A DNA stretch of 64,000 nt from JAEUPI01 sp963814435 (lineage in GTDB: Bacteria; Pseudomonadota; Gammaproteobacteria; Burkholderiales; Burkholderiaceae_C). Under the pieces are notes generated by a model, which had not been told where the DNA came from, searched no databases, and worked only from the letters and a program-made list of their open reading frames with translations. The stretch's first letter is position 1. Each line of letters opens with the position of its first letter. A program made the translations under genes and the position numbers. Below, piece by piece: positions 8,713 to 18,511 of this stretch. The stretch spans positions 62,001 through 126,000 of the forward strand of contig CAWFCV010000034.1 of assembly GCA_963814435.1 (NCBI GenBank), given 5' to 3'.

Positions 8713-10650
8713 GGCTCGCCTTCAACGACGACGGCTCGGTGCAGGTGCGCACCGGCAAGGTGGAGCTCGGCCAGGGCATCCTGACCGCGCTGGCGCAGAT
8801 CGCGGCCGACGAGCTGGGCGTCGCGGCCGAACAGGTGCAGGTGCTGGCGGCCGACACGCTGCATGGGCCGGACGAGGGCGTCACGTCGGGCAGCCTGTCG
8901 GTGCAGGATGCCGGCGCGGCGCTGCGCCAGGCCTGCGTGCAGGCGCGTGCGAGCGGCGCGTTCACGCCACCGGCGTCGGCGGTAGACGCCACACGGGCCT
9001 GCGGCCGGTCGCTGCCGCGCGTGGACCTGCCGGCCAAACTGGCGGGCCGGCCGAGCTACATCCACGATCTGGCGCCGCAGGGGCTGCTGCACGGCCGCGT
9101 GCTGCACCCGCCGCGGCTGGACTCGCGACTGGTCGATGCCGACATCGCGGTCGTGAACGGCGTGCCCGGGCTGATCGGCGCCTGGCGCGATGGCCAACTG
9201 CTGGGCGTGCTGTGCGACCGCAGCGCGTCGGCCGAGCGGGCGATCGGCCTGGTCGCGGGCACGGCGCGCTGGCGCTCCACGTCGCCGTGGAGCGACGAAC
9301 GCGACGCGCTCGATCGCCTGCACGCAACTGGCGTCGACCGCGCGCATCGTGGGCGAACGCGGCACGCGCCCCGGCTCGGGCGTCGCCCGCACGTTGAAGG
9401 CGCGTTACCGCAAACCATGGATCGCGCACGCGTCGATCGCACCGTCGTGCGCGCTCGCGCAATGGGATGCCGGTCGCCTGCACGTGTGGAGCCACAGCCA
9501 GGGCATCTTCAACCTGCGCCGCGACCTCGCGCTCGCGTTCGCGGTTCCAGCCCGAGGCGGTGCGCGTGCAGCACGTGCAAGGCGCCGGCTGCTACGGCCA
9601 CAACGGTGCCGACGATGTGGCCTTCGATGCTGCGTGGCTCGCGCGCAAGGCGCCGGGCCGGCCGGTGCGCGTGCTGTGGAGCCGCGCCGACGAGTTCACG
9701 CGCGCGCCGCTCGGCCCGGCGATGGTGGTCGAGCTCGAAGCCGACCTCGACGATCGCAATCAATTGCTGCACTGGCGCCACGAGCTCTGGAGCACCGGGC
9801 ACAGCCAGCGCCCCGGGCGCAGCCCGACGCCGGCGCTGCTGGGCAGCTGGCAGACCGAGCAGGGTTTCGAGCCGACGCCGGCGATCAACATGCCGTTGTC
9901 GGTGGGCGGCGGCGCGGAGCGCAACGCGATTCCGGGCTACGACTTCGCGGCGTTCCAGGTCCTCGGCCATCATGTTGTGGCGCCGCTGCCGCGCAGCTCG
10001 GCGCTGCGCTCGCTCGGCGCGTTCGCCAACGTGTTCGCGGCCGAGTGCTTCGTCGACGAGATCGCGCTGGCCGTCGGCGACGATCCGCTGGCCTGGCGCC
10101 GCCGCCATCTCGGGCACGACCCGCGCGCGCTGGCCGTGCTGGATCTCGCGGCCGCGCGCGCCGGCTGGTCGACGCGCCCGCGCATCGAAGGCGTGGGCTC
10201 GGGCCTGGCCGTGGCGCGCTACAAGGGCACCGGCGCGTGGTGCGCGGTGGTGGCCGAGGTCGAGGCCGGCGCGTCGCTGCGCGTGCGGCGGCTGACGATC
10301 GCGGTGGACGTCGGCCTGGCGATCAACCCCGACGGCGTGCGCGCGCAGATCGAAGGCGGCGCGATCCAGGCCACCAGCTGGGCGCTGAAGGAAAGCGTGC
10401 GCTTCGACGCCGACGGCATCGTCAGCGACGCCTGGGAACGCTACCCGATCCTGCGCTTCTCCGAAGTGCCGGCGGTGGATGTGCACCTCGTGCCGTCGGA
10501 CGCGCCGTCGCTCGGCGCCGGCGAGGCGTCGCTCGGGCCCACCGCGGCGGCGATCGGCAATGCGCTGTTCGATGCGCTCGAGCTGCGCGTGCGCGACTGC
10601 CGCTGACGCCCGAGCGCATCGTCGCGGCGATGGACGACGCAAGCGCCTGA
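8709..10650 (+). CDS. Molybdopterin-binding subunit, xanthine-dehydrogenase/IorB type (frame broken three times)
   Basis: About 646 residues once frames are joined (breaks near 9321, 9541 and 10597; the last is best explained by a lost C in a CC pair). The N-terminus has GKVELGQGI, the cofactor-binding segment of IorB-like enzymes. Later come the RVQHVQGAGCYGHNGADD segment and the C-terminal GAGEASLGPTAAAIGNALFD with the conserved glutamate. With the 2Fe-2S subunit it should hydroxylate an N-heterocycle or aldehyde; the substrate cannot be deduced. It is short for the family (often about 720 residues), mainly at the N-terminus. Confidence 0.8.
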
Positions 10651-10656
10651 GGCGCG

Positions 10657-11268
10657 CTACTGCGGGCGCAGCAGCGCGATGCTGCCCCATTCATCGGGTG
10701 CGACGCGGGCCACGATCACGTTCAGGTTGTCCGGGTCCAGCACCACGGCGTGGGCTTCTCTTAATCGAGAAGCCGGTGGCCTCCCAGAAGATGCCGCCGT
10801 GCGCCATCATGAAAAGGTTGCGGCCCCGGCCGCTGTAGAAGGACTGCTTTGTCAGCCAGCCGAAACTGCTCGCCGGCCGCGCTTGAGCTCGGCGCGACCG
10901 GCGTCCGACAGCTGTAGCTGCGAGTCGGAACGGGACAGTCGCTGCGTGTCGCAGCGGGCCAGGTCGAACGTGCCGTTGTTGCGGTTCGAGCGCTCGAGCT
11001 CGATCTGGTCGTACTGCGTGCGGCCGTGCCGCAGGTAGATCACGTAGCCGCCGCGCGCCAGCGCCGCGGCGATCGCCTGCGGGCCCTGGATCAGCGGCGC
11101 CGGGTCGGAGGCCGGAGGCGGCGCGAAGTTCACCTGGCTCAGCAGGCTCACGTTGCTCTTGCCGGCGCATGCGGCGAGCAGGCCCGCACCCACCAGCACG
11201 ATGGCGAGCCGTCGCGCAACCAAGACCAACGCATTCAGCGGGTCGGCATCCGCGGTGGGTCGGTGCAT
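10657..11268 (-). pseudogene. Histidine-phosphatase-like lipoprotein, broken
   Basis: The N-terminus is a lipoprotein signal (VLVGAGLLAACAGKS), followed by YVIYLRHGRTQYDQ, the RHG phosphohistidine motif of the histidine phosphatase superfamily. A later frame holds NLFMMAHGGIFWEATGF with the second catalytic histidine, and a third frame gives the C-terminus ending IALLRPQ. Frames change near 10870 and 10762. Unlike the other broken genes here, about 40 residues between LSDAGRAEL and the second histidine seem missing, so this locus may really be inactivated rather than only misread. The start ATG is at 11268. Confidence 0.6.
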
Positions 11269-11313
11269 GGTGGTGGCTCGCGCGTGACGGCGGTTGTATC
11301 GGGTCACGGAGCC

Positions 11314-12373
11314 TCAAACGCACCACCCTGATCTCCGACAGCACATCCGCCACGCCGATCGCCTCCATGCACGCCGGCTTGCCGCGGGCGGAGGGTTGGC
11401 ACTCGTGCCAGAACTTCTGCCGGCACGGGCTGCACGGCAGGCGTTTGTAGATCACCGAGCACTCGGCGCCCCAGGGTCCGAACTTCACCGGCGACTGCGG
11501 GCCGAACAGCGCCACCAGCGGACGCTTCAGCGCCGCGCCGAGGTGCATGATGCCGCTGTCGTTGCACACCAGCAGCTGGCAGCGTTCGAGCAGCGCCATC
11601 GTCTGACGCAGCGTGGTGGTGCCCACGGCCACGATCGGCGCGGGCGCGATGCGCTCGCGCAGGGTCGCGGCGTCGGCCTTGTCGCCCGGCCCGCCGAAGA
11701 CGATGATGCGCGCGTTTTGTTCGGCCTGCAGCCGGTTGGCCAGCGCGACGAAGTTGTCTTCGTGCCACGCGCGCGGCTTGTTGGTGGCAAACGGGTGCAG
11801 CGCGATCAGCCGGTCCGCCGGCGCGACGCCGTGCTGCGCCAGGAAGTCCGCCGCGAAGCGCCGCTCGTCGTCGGTGAGCCAGGCCTCGAGGTGATCGTCG
11901 TGCACCGGCACACCGTCGGCGCGCAGCACGTCGAGGAAGTTCTGCACCTCGTGTTGATCATGTCGATAGGGCACGCGTGTGGTCAGCAGCGGGCCGCGTC
12001 CCTCGGTGGCGAAGCCGATCCGCCGCGGCGCGCCGCTCAGCCAGCCGATGATCGCGCTGGTCAGCGAGCGCTTGAGCACGTACACGCGGTCGAAGCGCCG
12101 GCGCCGCAGCTCGCGGATGAACGCCAGCTTGGCGCGCCAGCTGCGATGCGTGCCGCGGCCGCCAGCGTCGCGGGGCCTCGGGTCCCAGTGCATCAGCTCA
12201 TCCACATAGGGAATGCCGGCCACCACGTCGTCGGAGTCGTGCGCCACCACCCACACGATGCGTGCATCGGGCTTGGCCCGGCGCAGGTTGCGCAGGAACG
12301 GGATGGTCAGCAGCGTGTCGCCGATGAAGCGGTAGCGCAGCACCAGGATGCGTTCGCCGGTGTGCCCGTTCAT
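11314..12373 (-). CDS. Glycosyltransferase family 9 (heptosyltransferase-like)
   Basis: About 350 residues. The opening RILVLRYRFIGDTLLTIPFL is the GT9/ADP-heptose:LPS heptosyltransferase start, and the C-terminal sugar-nucleotide site is clear (ALHPFA, VFGGPGD, CNDSGIMHLGAAL, VALFGPQSP). It should add a heptose-like sugar to lipopolysaccharide core on the cytoplasmic side. The direct reading frame runs on through the next gene; a stop at 11314 needs a +1 shift near 11318, which would give the normal family length. The start ATG at 12373 has GGAG eleven bases upstream. Confidence 0.85.
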
Positions 12374-12511
12374 GCTCGAGGGTTCTCCGGATTGACGTGG
12401 CGGCCGGCCAGCGGGTGAAGGGCACGATTCTGCGCCCGGCGCCACAGCGTTGCCGGCGCTGGGCGCATGTCACTCACGCGCGTGGCCGAAGGCCTGCAGC
12501 GCCCGCACCGA

Positions 12512-13878
12512 TCAGTGTTGCATCTCCAGCACCACGAGCCGGTTCTCGGCCGCAGGCCAGGCGCGGCCGACGAGCCGCTCGCGCAGCGCACCGGACTCGA
12601 ACGACGCCGCCACCGCGCGGTCGGCCTCCTTGAGCCGCAGCCGCGACGACGACACGCCGGGCACGCCCTGCGGCACGCCGGGCGGCGCCGCGCCGTCGAA
12701 CTCGATGCGATCGCGTGGCAGCCCGAAGTAGCCGCGCGGCCGCGTGAAGACGACCACGCTCGCGGCGTCCTGGTCGGCATCGGCCAGGCGCTCGGCGCGC
12801 AGGTGCACGTATTCGCTGGTGCGCGGGAAGGGCGAGCGGTACAGGTGCGTCGTCGCGTAGCCCGGCGCGGCGATCACGAATTCGTAGCTCCGCGTCGAAT
12901 CGGCGCTGAACGGGCCCCAGCGGCCGTCGGCCTGCACCGTGCGGCGGTGCACCGCGGCGCCCTGGCGCTCGCCGGAGGCCGGGTTCACCGCGTACACCTC
13001 CACCGTCGCGCCGGGCAGCGGCAGGTTGTTCGCGCCGCCAGGGCCGATGCCGCTGACGACGCCGTCGAGCGTCGGGCGCTCTTCGGGTTTGATGTCCACG
13101 CTGCGCGGCGGCGCGCCGGTGATGAACTCGAAGGTCTTCGCAAACGCTTCCGGGTGGAAGCTCACCTCGCGGTGGTCGCGCGCGGGCAGCACCCAGTTGG
13201 TGGCGCCTTTCAGCGCGGGGCCGTCGAAGCTCACGTTCGTCGGCGTGCCACGCCTGCCGATCCACACGCCGTCGGGCTGCGCGTACTTGTCGTTGTGGTC
13301 CGAGCGCAGCGTCAGCCAGCGCGGCCCGGGGGTGACCTCGTCAGCGCTGGGCCCCTTGGGCGCGTTGAGCGCCGTGAGCCACGCACCGGCACCGTTGAAT
13401 TCGCTGCCGGGGCGAAAACCCGGGTCGGCCCACACGCCGTGGTTGGGCACGCCGCCGAGAACCACATGCGACACCTTCGCGGCGCCGCCGAGGTTCTGCA
13501 CGTAGTGGCGGATCGCATTGCCGCCACGTGAGTTGCCCACCAGCACCACCTGCCTGGCACCGGTGCGCGCGAGCAGCTGGTTCACCTCGTCGGCGAGGAA
13601 CCGTGCATGGTCGTCGGCGCTGCTGCGGCCGGCTTGCGGCACGGCGTCGTCGTCGCGCGCGGCGGGCAGCGGCATGTGGATCGCGTGCAACAGGCGCTCG
13701 CGGCCAGCCGTTGGACTCGAAACGCCAGACGGTCGGGCATCCACAGCGCCGCGGTGTCGCCGTTGCCGTGCACGAACACGATCGGCGGCGGCGCCGGCGG
13801 CGGGCCCTTGGTGGTGCAGGCTGCCAACAGCAGCCCTGCGGCGGTGCCCAGCAGCACCCGTCGGCGAATGGTCAGCAT
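12512..13878 (-). CDS. Secreted alpha/beta hydrolase (frame broken twice)
   Basis: About 454 residues. Signal/lipobox (LLGTAAGLLLAACTTK), then PPIVFVHGNGDTAALW (oxyanion loop), and the nucleophile elbow VVLVGNSRGGNAIRHY. The frame is broken near 13727 and 13702; removing one base at each gives the continuous sequence RFESNGW then RERLLHAIHMP, expected for this family. The C-terminal third (from about residue 270) is an extra beta-rich domain (GATVEVYAVN..., SFPRTSEYVHL-like) as in some lipase-like hydrolases. Likely an esterase or lipase anchored in the cell envelope. Confidence 0.75.
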
Positions 13879-13995
13879 GCGAGATCCTTCATGGCGACGG
13901 CGTCGGTCGCATCATCGGCGCTGGCGCGCGGCCGGCCCTCGGGAGTTGCCCGATGGGCGCCGAAGTCGCGCTGCCGCCGCGAGAGCCGACACCGA

Positions 13996-14612
13996 TCAGC
14001 GCGCTGCGGTCGCGGCGACGGGCTTGCGCGCGATGACGGTCGAGAACGACTTGTTGAGCCCGCCGCGTGCCGGGAAGTCGCTCAGCGCCGACGAGACCAC
14101 CTGCCAGTGCGCGAACCGGCGCGGCAGCGCGTCGCGGGCGAACAGGCAGTGGCTTTGCGCATCGAACATTTCCATGTAGGTCGTGCCTTCGACCAGCACG
14201 TTGACGATCATCGTGCCGCCGGGACGCAGATGCGCCTCGAGTTCGGCCAGCGCGCGCTCGGCCGTGGCGCAGTCGAAGAACATCAGCAGACCGATGCAGA
14301 CGATCGTGTCGAAGTCCTCGCTGAGCCGGTGGTGACGCAGATCGGCGACGTGTGCGGCGATTTGCAGATGCTCTGAGCGGCCACGCGCTGGAGGCGTTGA
14401 ATCGCCACGGCGCTGGCGTCGAGGGCCACCACGGAACAGCCGGCGCGCGCGGCCGCCAGCGCCAGCTGGCCCATGCCGCATCCGTATTCCAGCACGTGGC
14501 CGCGCAGCTGCGGCAGCGCGGACTGCTCGAATGGATTCAGCCCAATGTCCGGCTCGCCGACCTGGCGTGCAAATTGACGGTCAAAGAACTCGATGCTCCA
14601 GTCTTGGCTCAC
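13996..14612 (-). CDS. Class I SAM-dependent methyltransferase (frame broken once)
   Basis: About 205 residues. The GTG start at 14612 is set by GGAGG eight bases upstream. SAM motif I is VLEYGCGMGQ, followed by VVALDAS; post-motif elements TIVCIGLLMFFDC and LRPGGTMIVNVLVEGTTYM follow in a second frame. The frame changes near 14375, best explained by one missing base. The TehB/thiopurine-like arrangement suggests a small-molecule (possibly metalloid) methyltransferase. The substrate is unknown. Confidence 0.75.
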
Positions 14613-14765
14613 GGTCCAGCCCTCCAGGTCGCGCCCGCAATGCCAGCATAGTCCGCTCCGACGTGGGCGCACCGACGGTGACCCGAGGTGTCCCGAGATC
14701 GACAACCGTGTTGCGACGCGCGATGATCGCCCCGCCGATCCATCGGTGAAACCAGGTGCCCCGCC

Positions 14766-16149
14766 ATGCCTTCCGAATCGTTCGATGCCATCGTCGTCGG
14801 TGCCGGCCAGGCCGGCCCGGCGATCGCCGCCCGCTGCAGCAAGGAGGGGCTGCGCACCGCGGTCATCGAGCGCGGGCATTTCGGCGGCACCTGCGTGAAC
14901 GTGGGCTGCGTGCCGACCAAGACGCTGGTGGCCAGCGCGCGCGCCATCCACCAGGCCCGGCGTGGCGCCGAGTTCGGGTTCGAGGCGGGCGACATCCGCG
15001 TCGACATGGCCCGCATCAAGGCGCGCAAGGACGGCATCGTCGGCGCAGTCGCGCAGCGGTGTCGAAACCTGGATGCGCGGGCTCAAACATGCCGAGGTGA
15101 TCGTCGGTGACGCGCGCTTCGTGGCGTCCGCCACGCTGCGAGGTCGCCGGCCGCCGCTTGACGGCGCCGCGCATCTTCCTCAACGTCGGCGGCCGTTCGC
15201 TGCGGCCCGATCTGCCCGGCATCGACAGCGTGCCGACGCTCGACAACGTGTCGATCATGGAGCTGGACGCGCGTGCCCGAGCACCTGGTCATCGTCGGCG
15301 GCAGCTACATCGGGCTGGAGTTCGCGCAGATGATGCGCCGCTTCGGCGCCGAGGTGACGGTGGTGGAGCGCATCGGCGCGCCTGCTGCCGCGCGAGGACG
15401 AGGATGTGTCGGATGGCATCCGCGCGATCCTGGCCGCCGAGGGTGTGCGCTTCGCGCTGGCGTCGGAGTGCATCGCGTTGTCGCGCGACGGCGAACGCAT
15501 CGTCGTCGGCGCGGCCTGCGCCACGGCGCAGCCGCCGATCGTCGGCAGCCACGTGCTGCTGGCCGTGGGCCGGCAGCCGAACACCGACGGGCTCGGGCTC
15601 GAGGCCGCCGGCATCCGCACCGACGCGCGCGGCTACATCACCGTCGACGACCAGTGCCGCACCAGCGCCGAGGGCGTCTGGGCGGTGGGCGACTGCAACG
15701 GCCGCGGCGCGTTCACGCACACCTCGTGGAACGACCACGAGATCGTCGTGGCCAACCTGTTCGACAACGATCCGCGGCGCGTCAGCGACCGCATCGCCTG
15801 CTACGCGCTGTTCATCGACCCGGCGCTGGGCCGCATCGGCATGAACGAGGCCGAGGCGCGCGCCAGCGGCCGCAAGGTGCTGCGCGCGAAGATGCCGATG
15901 CAGCGCGTCGGCCGCGCGCGCGAAGCCGGCGAAACGCAGGGCTTCATGAAAGTGCTGGTCGATGCCGATACGCAGCGCCTGCTCGGCGCGGCGATCCTCG
16001 GGCTCAACGGCGACGAGGTGGTGCACTCGCTGCTGGACGTGATGGCGGCCGACCGGCCCTACACCGTGATCTCGCGCGCGGTGCACATCCACCCGACGGT
16101 GACCGAACTGGTGCCGACGCTGCTGCAGCAACTGGCGCCGATGGCGTGA
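14766..16149 (+). CDS. MerA-like FAD pyridine nucleotide-disulfide oxidoreductase (frame broken four times)
   Basis: About 459 residues after removing one extra base near 15058, 15139, 15272 and 15377. FAD-binding DAIVVGAGQAGPAIAAR, the redox-active disulfide GGTCVNVGCVPTKTL, the NAD site LVIVGGSYIGLEFAQM, the second FAD motif GVWAVGDCNG, and the dimerisation domain with HIHPTVTEL are all in order. It lacks the N-terminal HMA domain of classical mercuric reductase and the C-terminal cysteine pair, so reduction of mercury is unlikely; a generic disulfide or quinone reductase role is more probable. Confidence 0.85.
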
Positions 16150-16240
16150 CGGCGCCGGCCACGGCGGCGTGCTGCGCGTCGATGCGACGGTGATGGTCTG
16201 CTTGATTCGGATCAACGGAGCATCTGGTTCAGGGCTCATA

Positions 16241-16684
16241 ATGAAATCGAGCCGTTTCCATCGCACCGTCATGTTTGCCGACCGTCATCTGTTGCGCCGC
16301 TGGACAGCCCGTGTGCTGCTGCTGTGGTCGTTCGGTTTCGGCATCGGCGTCGTCAACGCATGCCTCGCCATGAACTTGGCTGCACCGGCCGGTACCCCGG
16401 CCGCCCATGCGTCGAGCCAGGGAGGGCATGCCGTGGGCATGCTCGATCACCGGGGGTCGCTGGGCACCTCGAACTGCCAGGACTTCTGCGCCAAGTCCAC
16501 GGTCTCCGTCCCGCTGCTGAAGTCGGCGCTGGACGACATCCAGCAGCCTGCGCTGTTCGCGGTGACCGTCGTCGCCCTGGCGGCGGCCGTGCCAGCGTTC
16601 CTGCCGGTGCAAGCCTGGGTGCTGCGCCAAGGCGGCGCACGAGCGCCTTCCATTCCAATCGTCTATCTGCGTCTGGCGCTGTAG
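16241..16684 (+). CDS. Small membrane-anchored Cys protein of the copper island (paralogue of the gene at 30472-30951)
   Basis: 147 residues (a second ATG at 16271 would shorten it by ten). An N-terminal membrane segment ends in FGIGVVNACLA, then a His-containing linker, the motif SNCQDFCAKS, a second hydrophobic stretch near residues 110-130, and a tail ending YLRLAL. The gene at 30472-30951 has the same plan: GVVNAC, GGCIKFCDD and a tail ending RFLRLTL. I do not recognise a named family. The position at the head of the Cus efflux genes suggests a periplasm-facing metal-binding or sensing role. Inference only. Confidence 0.6.
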   Translation: MKSSRFHRTVMFADRHLLRRWTARVLLLWSFGFGIGVVNACLAMNLAAPAGTPAAHASSQGGHAVGMLDHRGSLGTSNCQDFCAKSTVSVPLLKSALDDIQQPALFAVTVVALAAAVPAFLPVQAWVLRQGGARAPSIPIVYLRLAL

Positions 16685-16698
16685 CGCCTGGCGCCCGC

Positions 16699-16767
16699 GG
16701 GCAGCCCTGCGGCTGCCCTGCCCAGCCCCCGCCCGCAAGAGCCTGTCGGCTCCGATCACGGGCGGGG
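16699..16767 (+). other. Two GC-rich hairpins in the intergenic leader
   Basis: First an 8-bp stem GGGCAGCC/GGCTGCCC (16699-16706 with 16711-16718, loop CTGC). Then an outer 9-bp stem CCCCGCCCG/CGGGCGGGG (16727-16735 with 16759-16767) that encloses an inner stem GAGCC/GGCTC with loop TGTC. No U-run follows, so it is not a standard intrinsic terminator. It sits between the Cys protein and the next small gene, and could be a processing, attenuation or RNA-stabilising element. Confidence 0.4.
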
Positions 16768-16796
16768 CCATTGACGATTCACATGGAGTTCAAGTC

Positions 16797-17097
16797 ATGA
16801 GCACGATCCGCAATTTCTTTGCTTCGGTCCTTTTTGCTTCCGTCGCGCTGGTCACGACGGCACAGGCGCAGACCGCGCCGGCCGCATCGATGCCGAGGGC
16901 GGGCAAGATGATGTCGCACGACTGTGCCAAGCAGCCGTCCAGGCACGATCACGGTGCAGAACGAAACGTGCCGAGGGCGAAGTCGGCCTCGGCGGGCCCG
17001 TGCGCGGCGATGGCCGGTGCCTCGGCGCCAGGATGCCGCAGCGTCCTCGCCGATGAAGCAGCGTCGGCACGACCACGCCAAGTTCAAGAACCTGTGA
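16797..17097 (+). CDS. Small secreted protein of the copper operon (frame broken once)
   Basis: About 99 residues. Signal peptide FFASVLFASVALVTTAQAQT, then a short basic/His-containing mature part. One extra base near 17031 must be removed to reach the natural end (MKQRRHDHAKFKNL, stop at 17097); otherwise the frame runs on into the TolC gene. It lies between the Cys protein and the outer-membrane factor, so it is probably part of the efflux operon. Possibly a small periplasmic metal-binding protein; family not recognised. Confidence 0.5.
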
Positions 17098-17200
17098 CCT
17101 GCCACGCGACCCCTCGCCGACGACGGTGCAGGGGCCGCGGCGCCGCCAGACAATGCCGCAATACGTGCACAAGCGCCTGGCCACCGAACGAGGTACAACG

Positions 17201-18511
17201 ATGATGAAGTCGCCGCGAGATCAAGTCTGCGGATCCTGGCCGCTGTGGTCGCGCGTGTTCGTCTGGGCACTCCTGGCCAGTGCGGGGGCCGTCGGCCCCG
17301 TGCGGGCCCAGGGCGGCGACCTCGGCGCCGACCTCCAGGGCCTGCTGGCCTACGCCCGTGGTCAGAGCCCCGAACTGCGCGCCATGCGGCAGGAGGCCGA
17401 CGCCGCGGCGCAGCGCGTCGGACCTGCCGGCGCGCTGCCCGATCCGGTGCTGCGCGTCGAGCTCATGAACATCAACAACTACGGCACCGACGCCTCGCTC
17501 AACCTGCTGCCCTGGAAGGTCGGCGAGACCAAGTACACGCTGATGCAGTCGCTGCCGCTGTGGGGCAAGCGCGACGTGAAGCGCGACGCGGCCGCCGCCG
17601 ACGCGAGGCAGGCCGAGGCGCGCACCGACGCCAGCTGGGCCGAGCTGGCGTCGCGCATCAAGGCGGCGTACGCCGAGTACTACCGGGCAGCCGGCAACGA
17701 GCGCCTGGCCGGCGAGGTGCTCGGGCTGATGTCGCGGCTGGAACTGGTCGCGCAGTCGCGCTACGCCGGCGGTCTGGTCGGACAGCAGGACGCGATCCGA
17801 GCGCAGCTGGAGCAGACCGCGATGCGCGCCGAGCTGATCGCGCTGGACAGCGAGAAACGCCAGATCAAGGCACGACTGAACGCACTGCTGGCGCGCGACG
17901 GCACGGCCCCCCTGGCCGAACCACTGGTGCTGCGCCCGGTGCCGGCACTGGCCACGGCCGATGCCGCGTCGCTCGCCGAGCGTGCGCGAGCGCGCAATCC
18001 TCAGATCGTGGCCGAGCTGGCGCGCGTGACTGCCGCGCAGAAGAGCCGCGAGCTCACGCAACTGAACCGCTACCCCGATCTGACGGTGGGGCTGTCACCG
18101 TCGCAAGTGGGCTCGCGCATCACCACCTGGGGCGTCATGGTCGAGATGAACATTCCGTTGCAGCAGGAATCGCGCCGCAGCCAGGAGCGCGAGTCCGAGG
18201 CGATGGTGTCGGCCGCACGCGCGCGGGCCGACGCCCTGTCGCAGCAGCTGCTCGGCGACCTCGCGGTGAACCTGGCCGGCATCGATGCGGCGCGCCGCAC
18301 CGAGAGCCTGCTGAAGAACCAGATGCTGCCCCAATCGGAACTGACGCTGCAGTCGGCGCTGTCCGCGTACGAAAGCGGCAAGGCCGAGTTCGCCATGCTG
18401 CTCGAGGCCCAGCGCCAGATCCGCAAGGCGCGGCAGGAGATTCTCAAGGCCCAGGTCGAGGCGCAGATGCGCCTGGCCGACATCGAACGCATTCTGGGAG
18501 AAGACCTGTGA
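17201..18511 (+). CDS. cusC: Outer-membrane efflux protein, CusC/TolC family
   Basis: 436 residues. GAGG seven bases upstream sets the ATG at 17201. Signal peptide to about residue 37 (VRAQGG). Two repeats of the long coiled-coil OEP domain follow, e.g. PDPVLRVELMN and, near the C-terminus, LEAQRQIRKARQEILKAQVE. It forms the outer-membrane channel of the tripartite copper/silver exporter with the next two genes. The stop overlaps the GTG start of the adaptor gene by four bases. Confidence 0.9.
   Translation: MMKSPRDQVCGSWPLWSRVFVWALLASAGAVGPVRAQGGDLGADLQGLLAYARGQSPELRAMRQEADAAAQRVGPAGALPDPVLRVELMNINNYGTDASLNLLPWKVGETKYTLMQSLPLWGKRDVKRDAAAADARQAEARTDASWAELASRIKAAYAEYYRAAGNERLAGEVLGLMSRLELVAQSRYAGGLVGQQDAIRAQLEQTAMRAELIALDSEKRQIKARLNALLARDGTAPLAEPLVLRPVPALATADAASLAERARARNPQIVAELARVTAAQKSRELTQLNRYPDLTVGLSPSQVGSRITTWGVMVEMNIPLQQESRRSQERESEAMVSAARARADALSQQLLGDLAVNLAGIDAARRTESLLKNQMLPQSELTLQSALSAYESGKAEFAMLLEAQRQIRKARQEILKAQVEAQMRLADIERILGEDL

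Noticed and set aside
14766..16149. True mercuric reductase
   Set aside because: No N-terminal HMA domain, no C-terminal Cys pair, and no other mer genes nearby.
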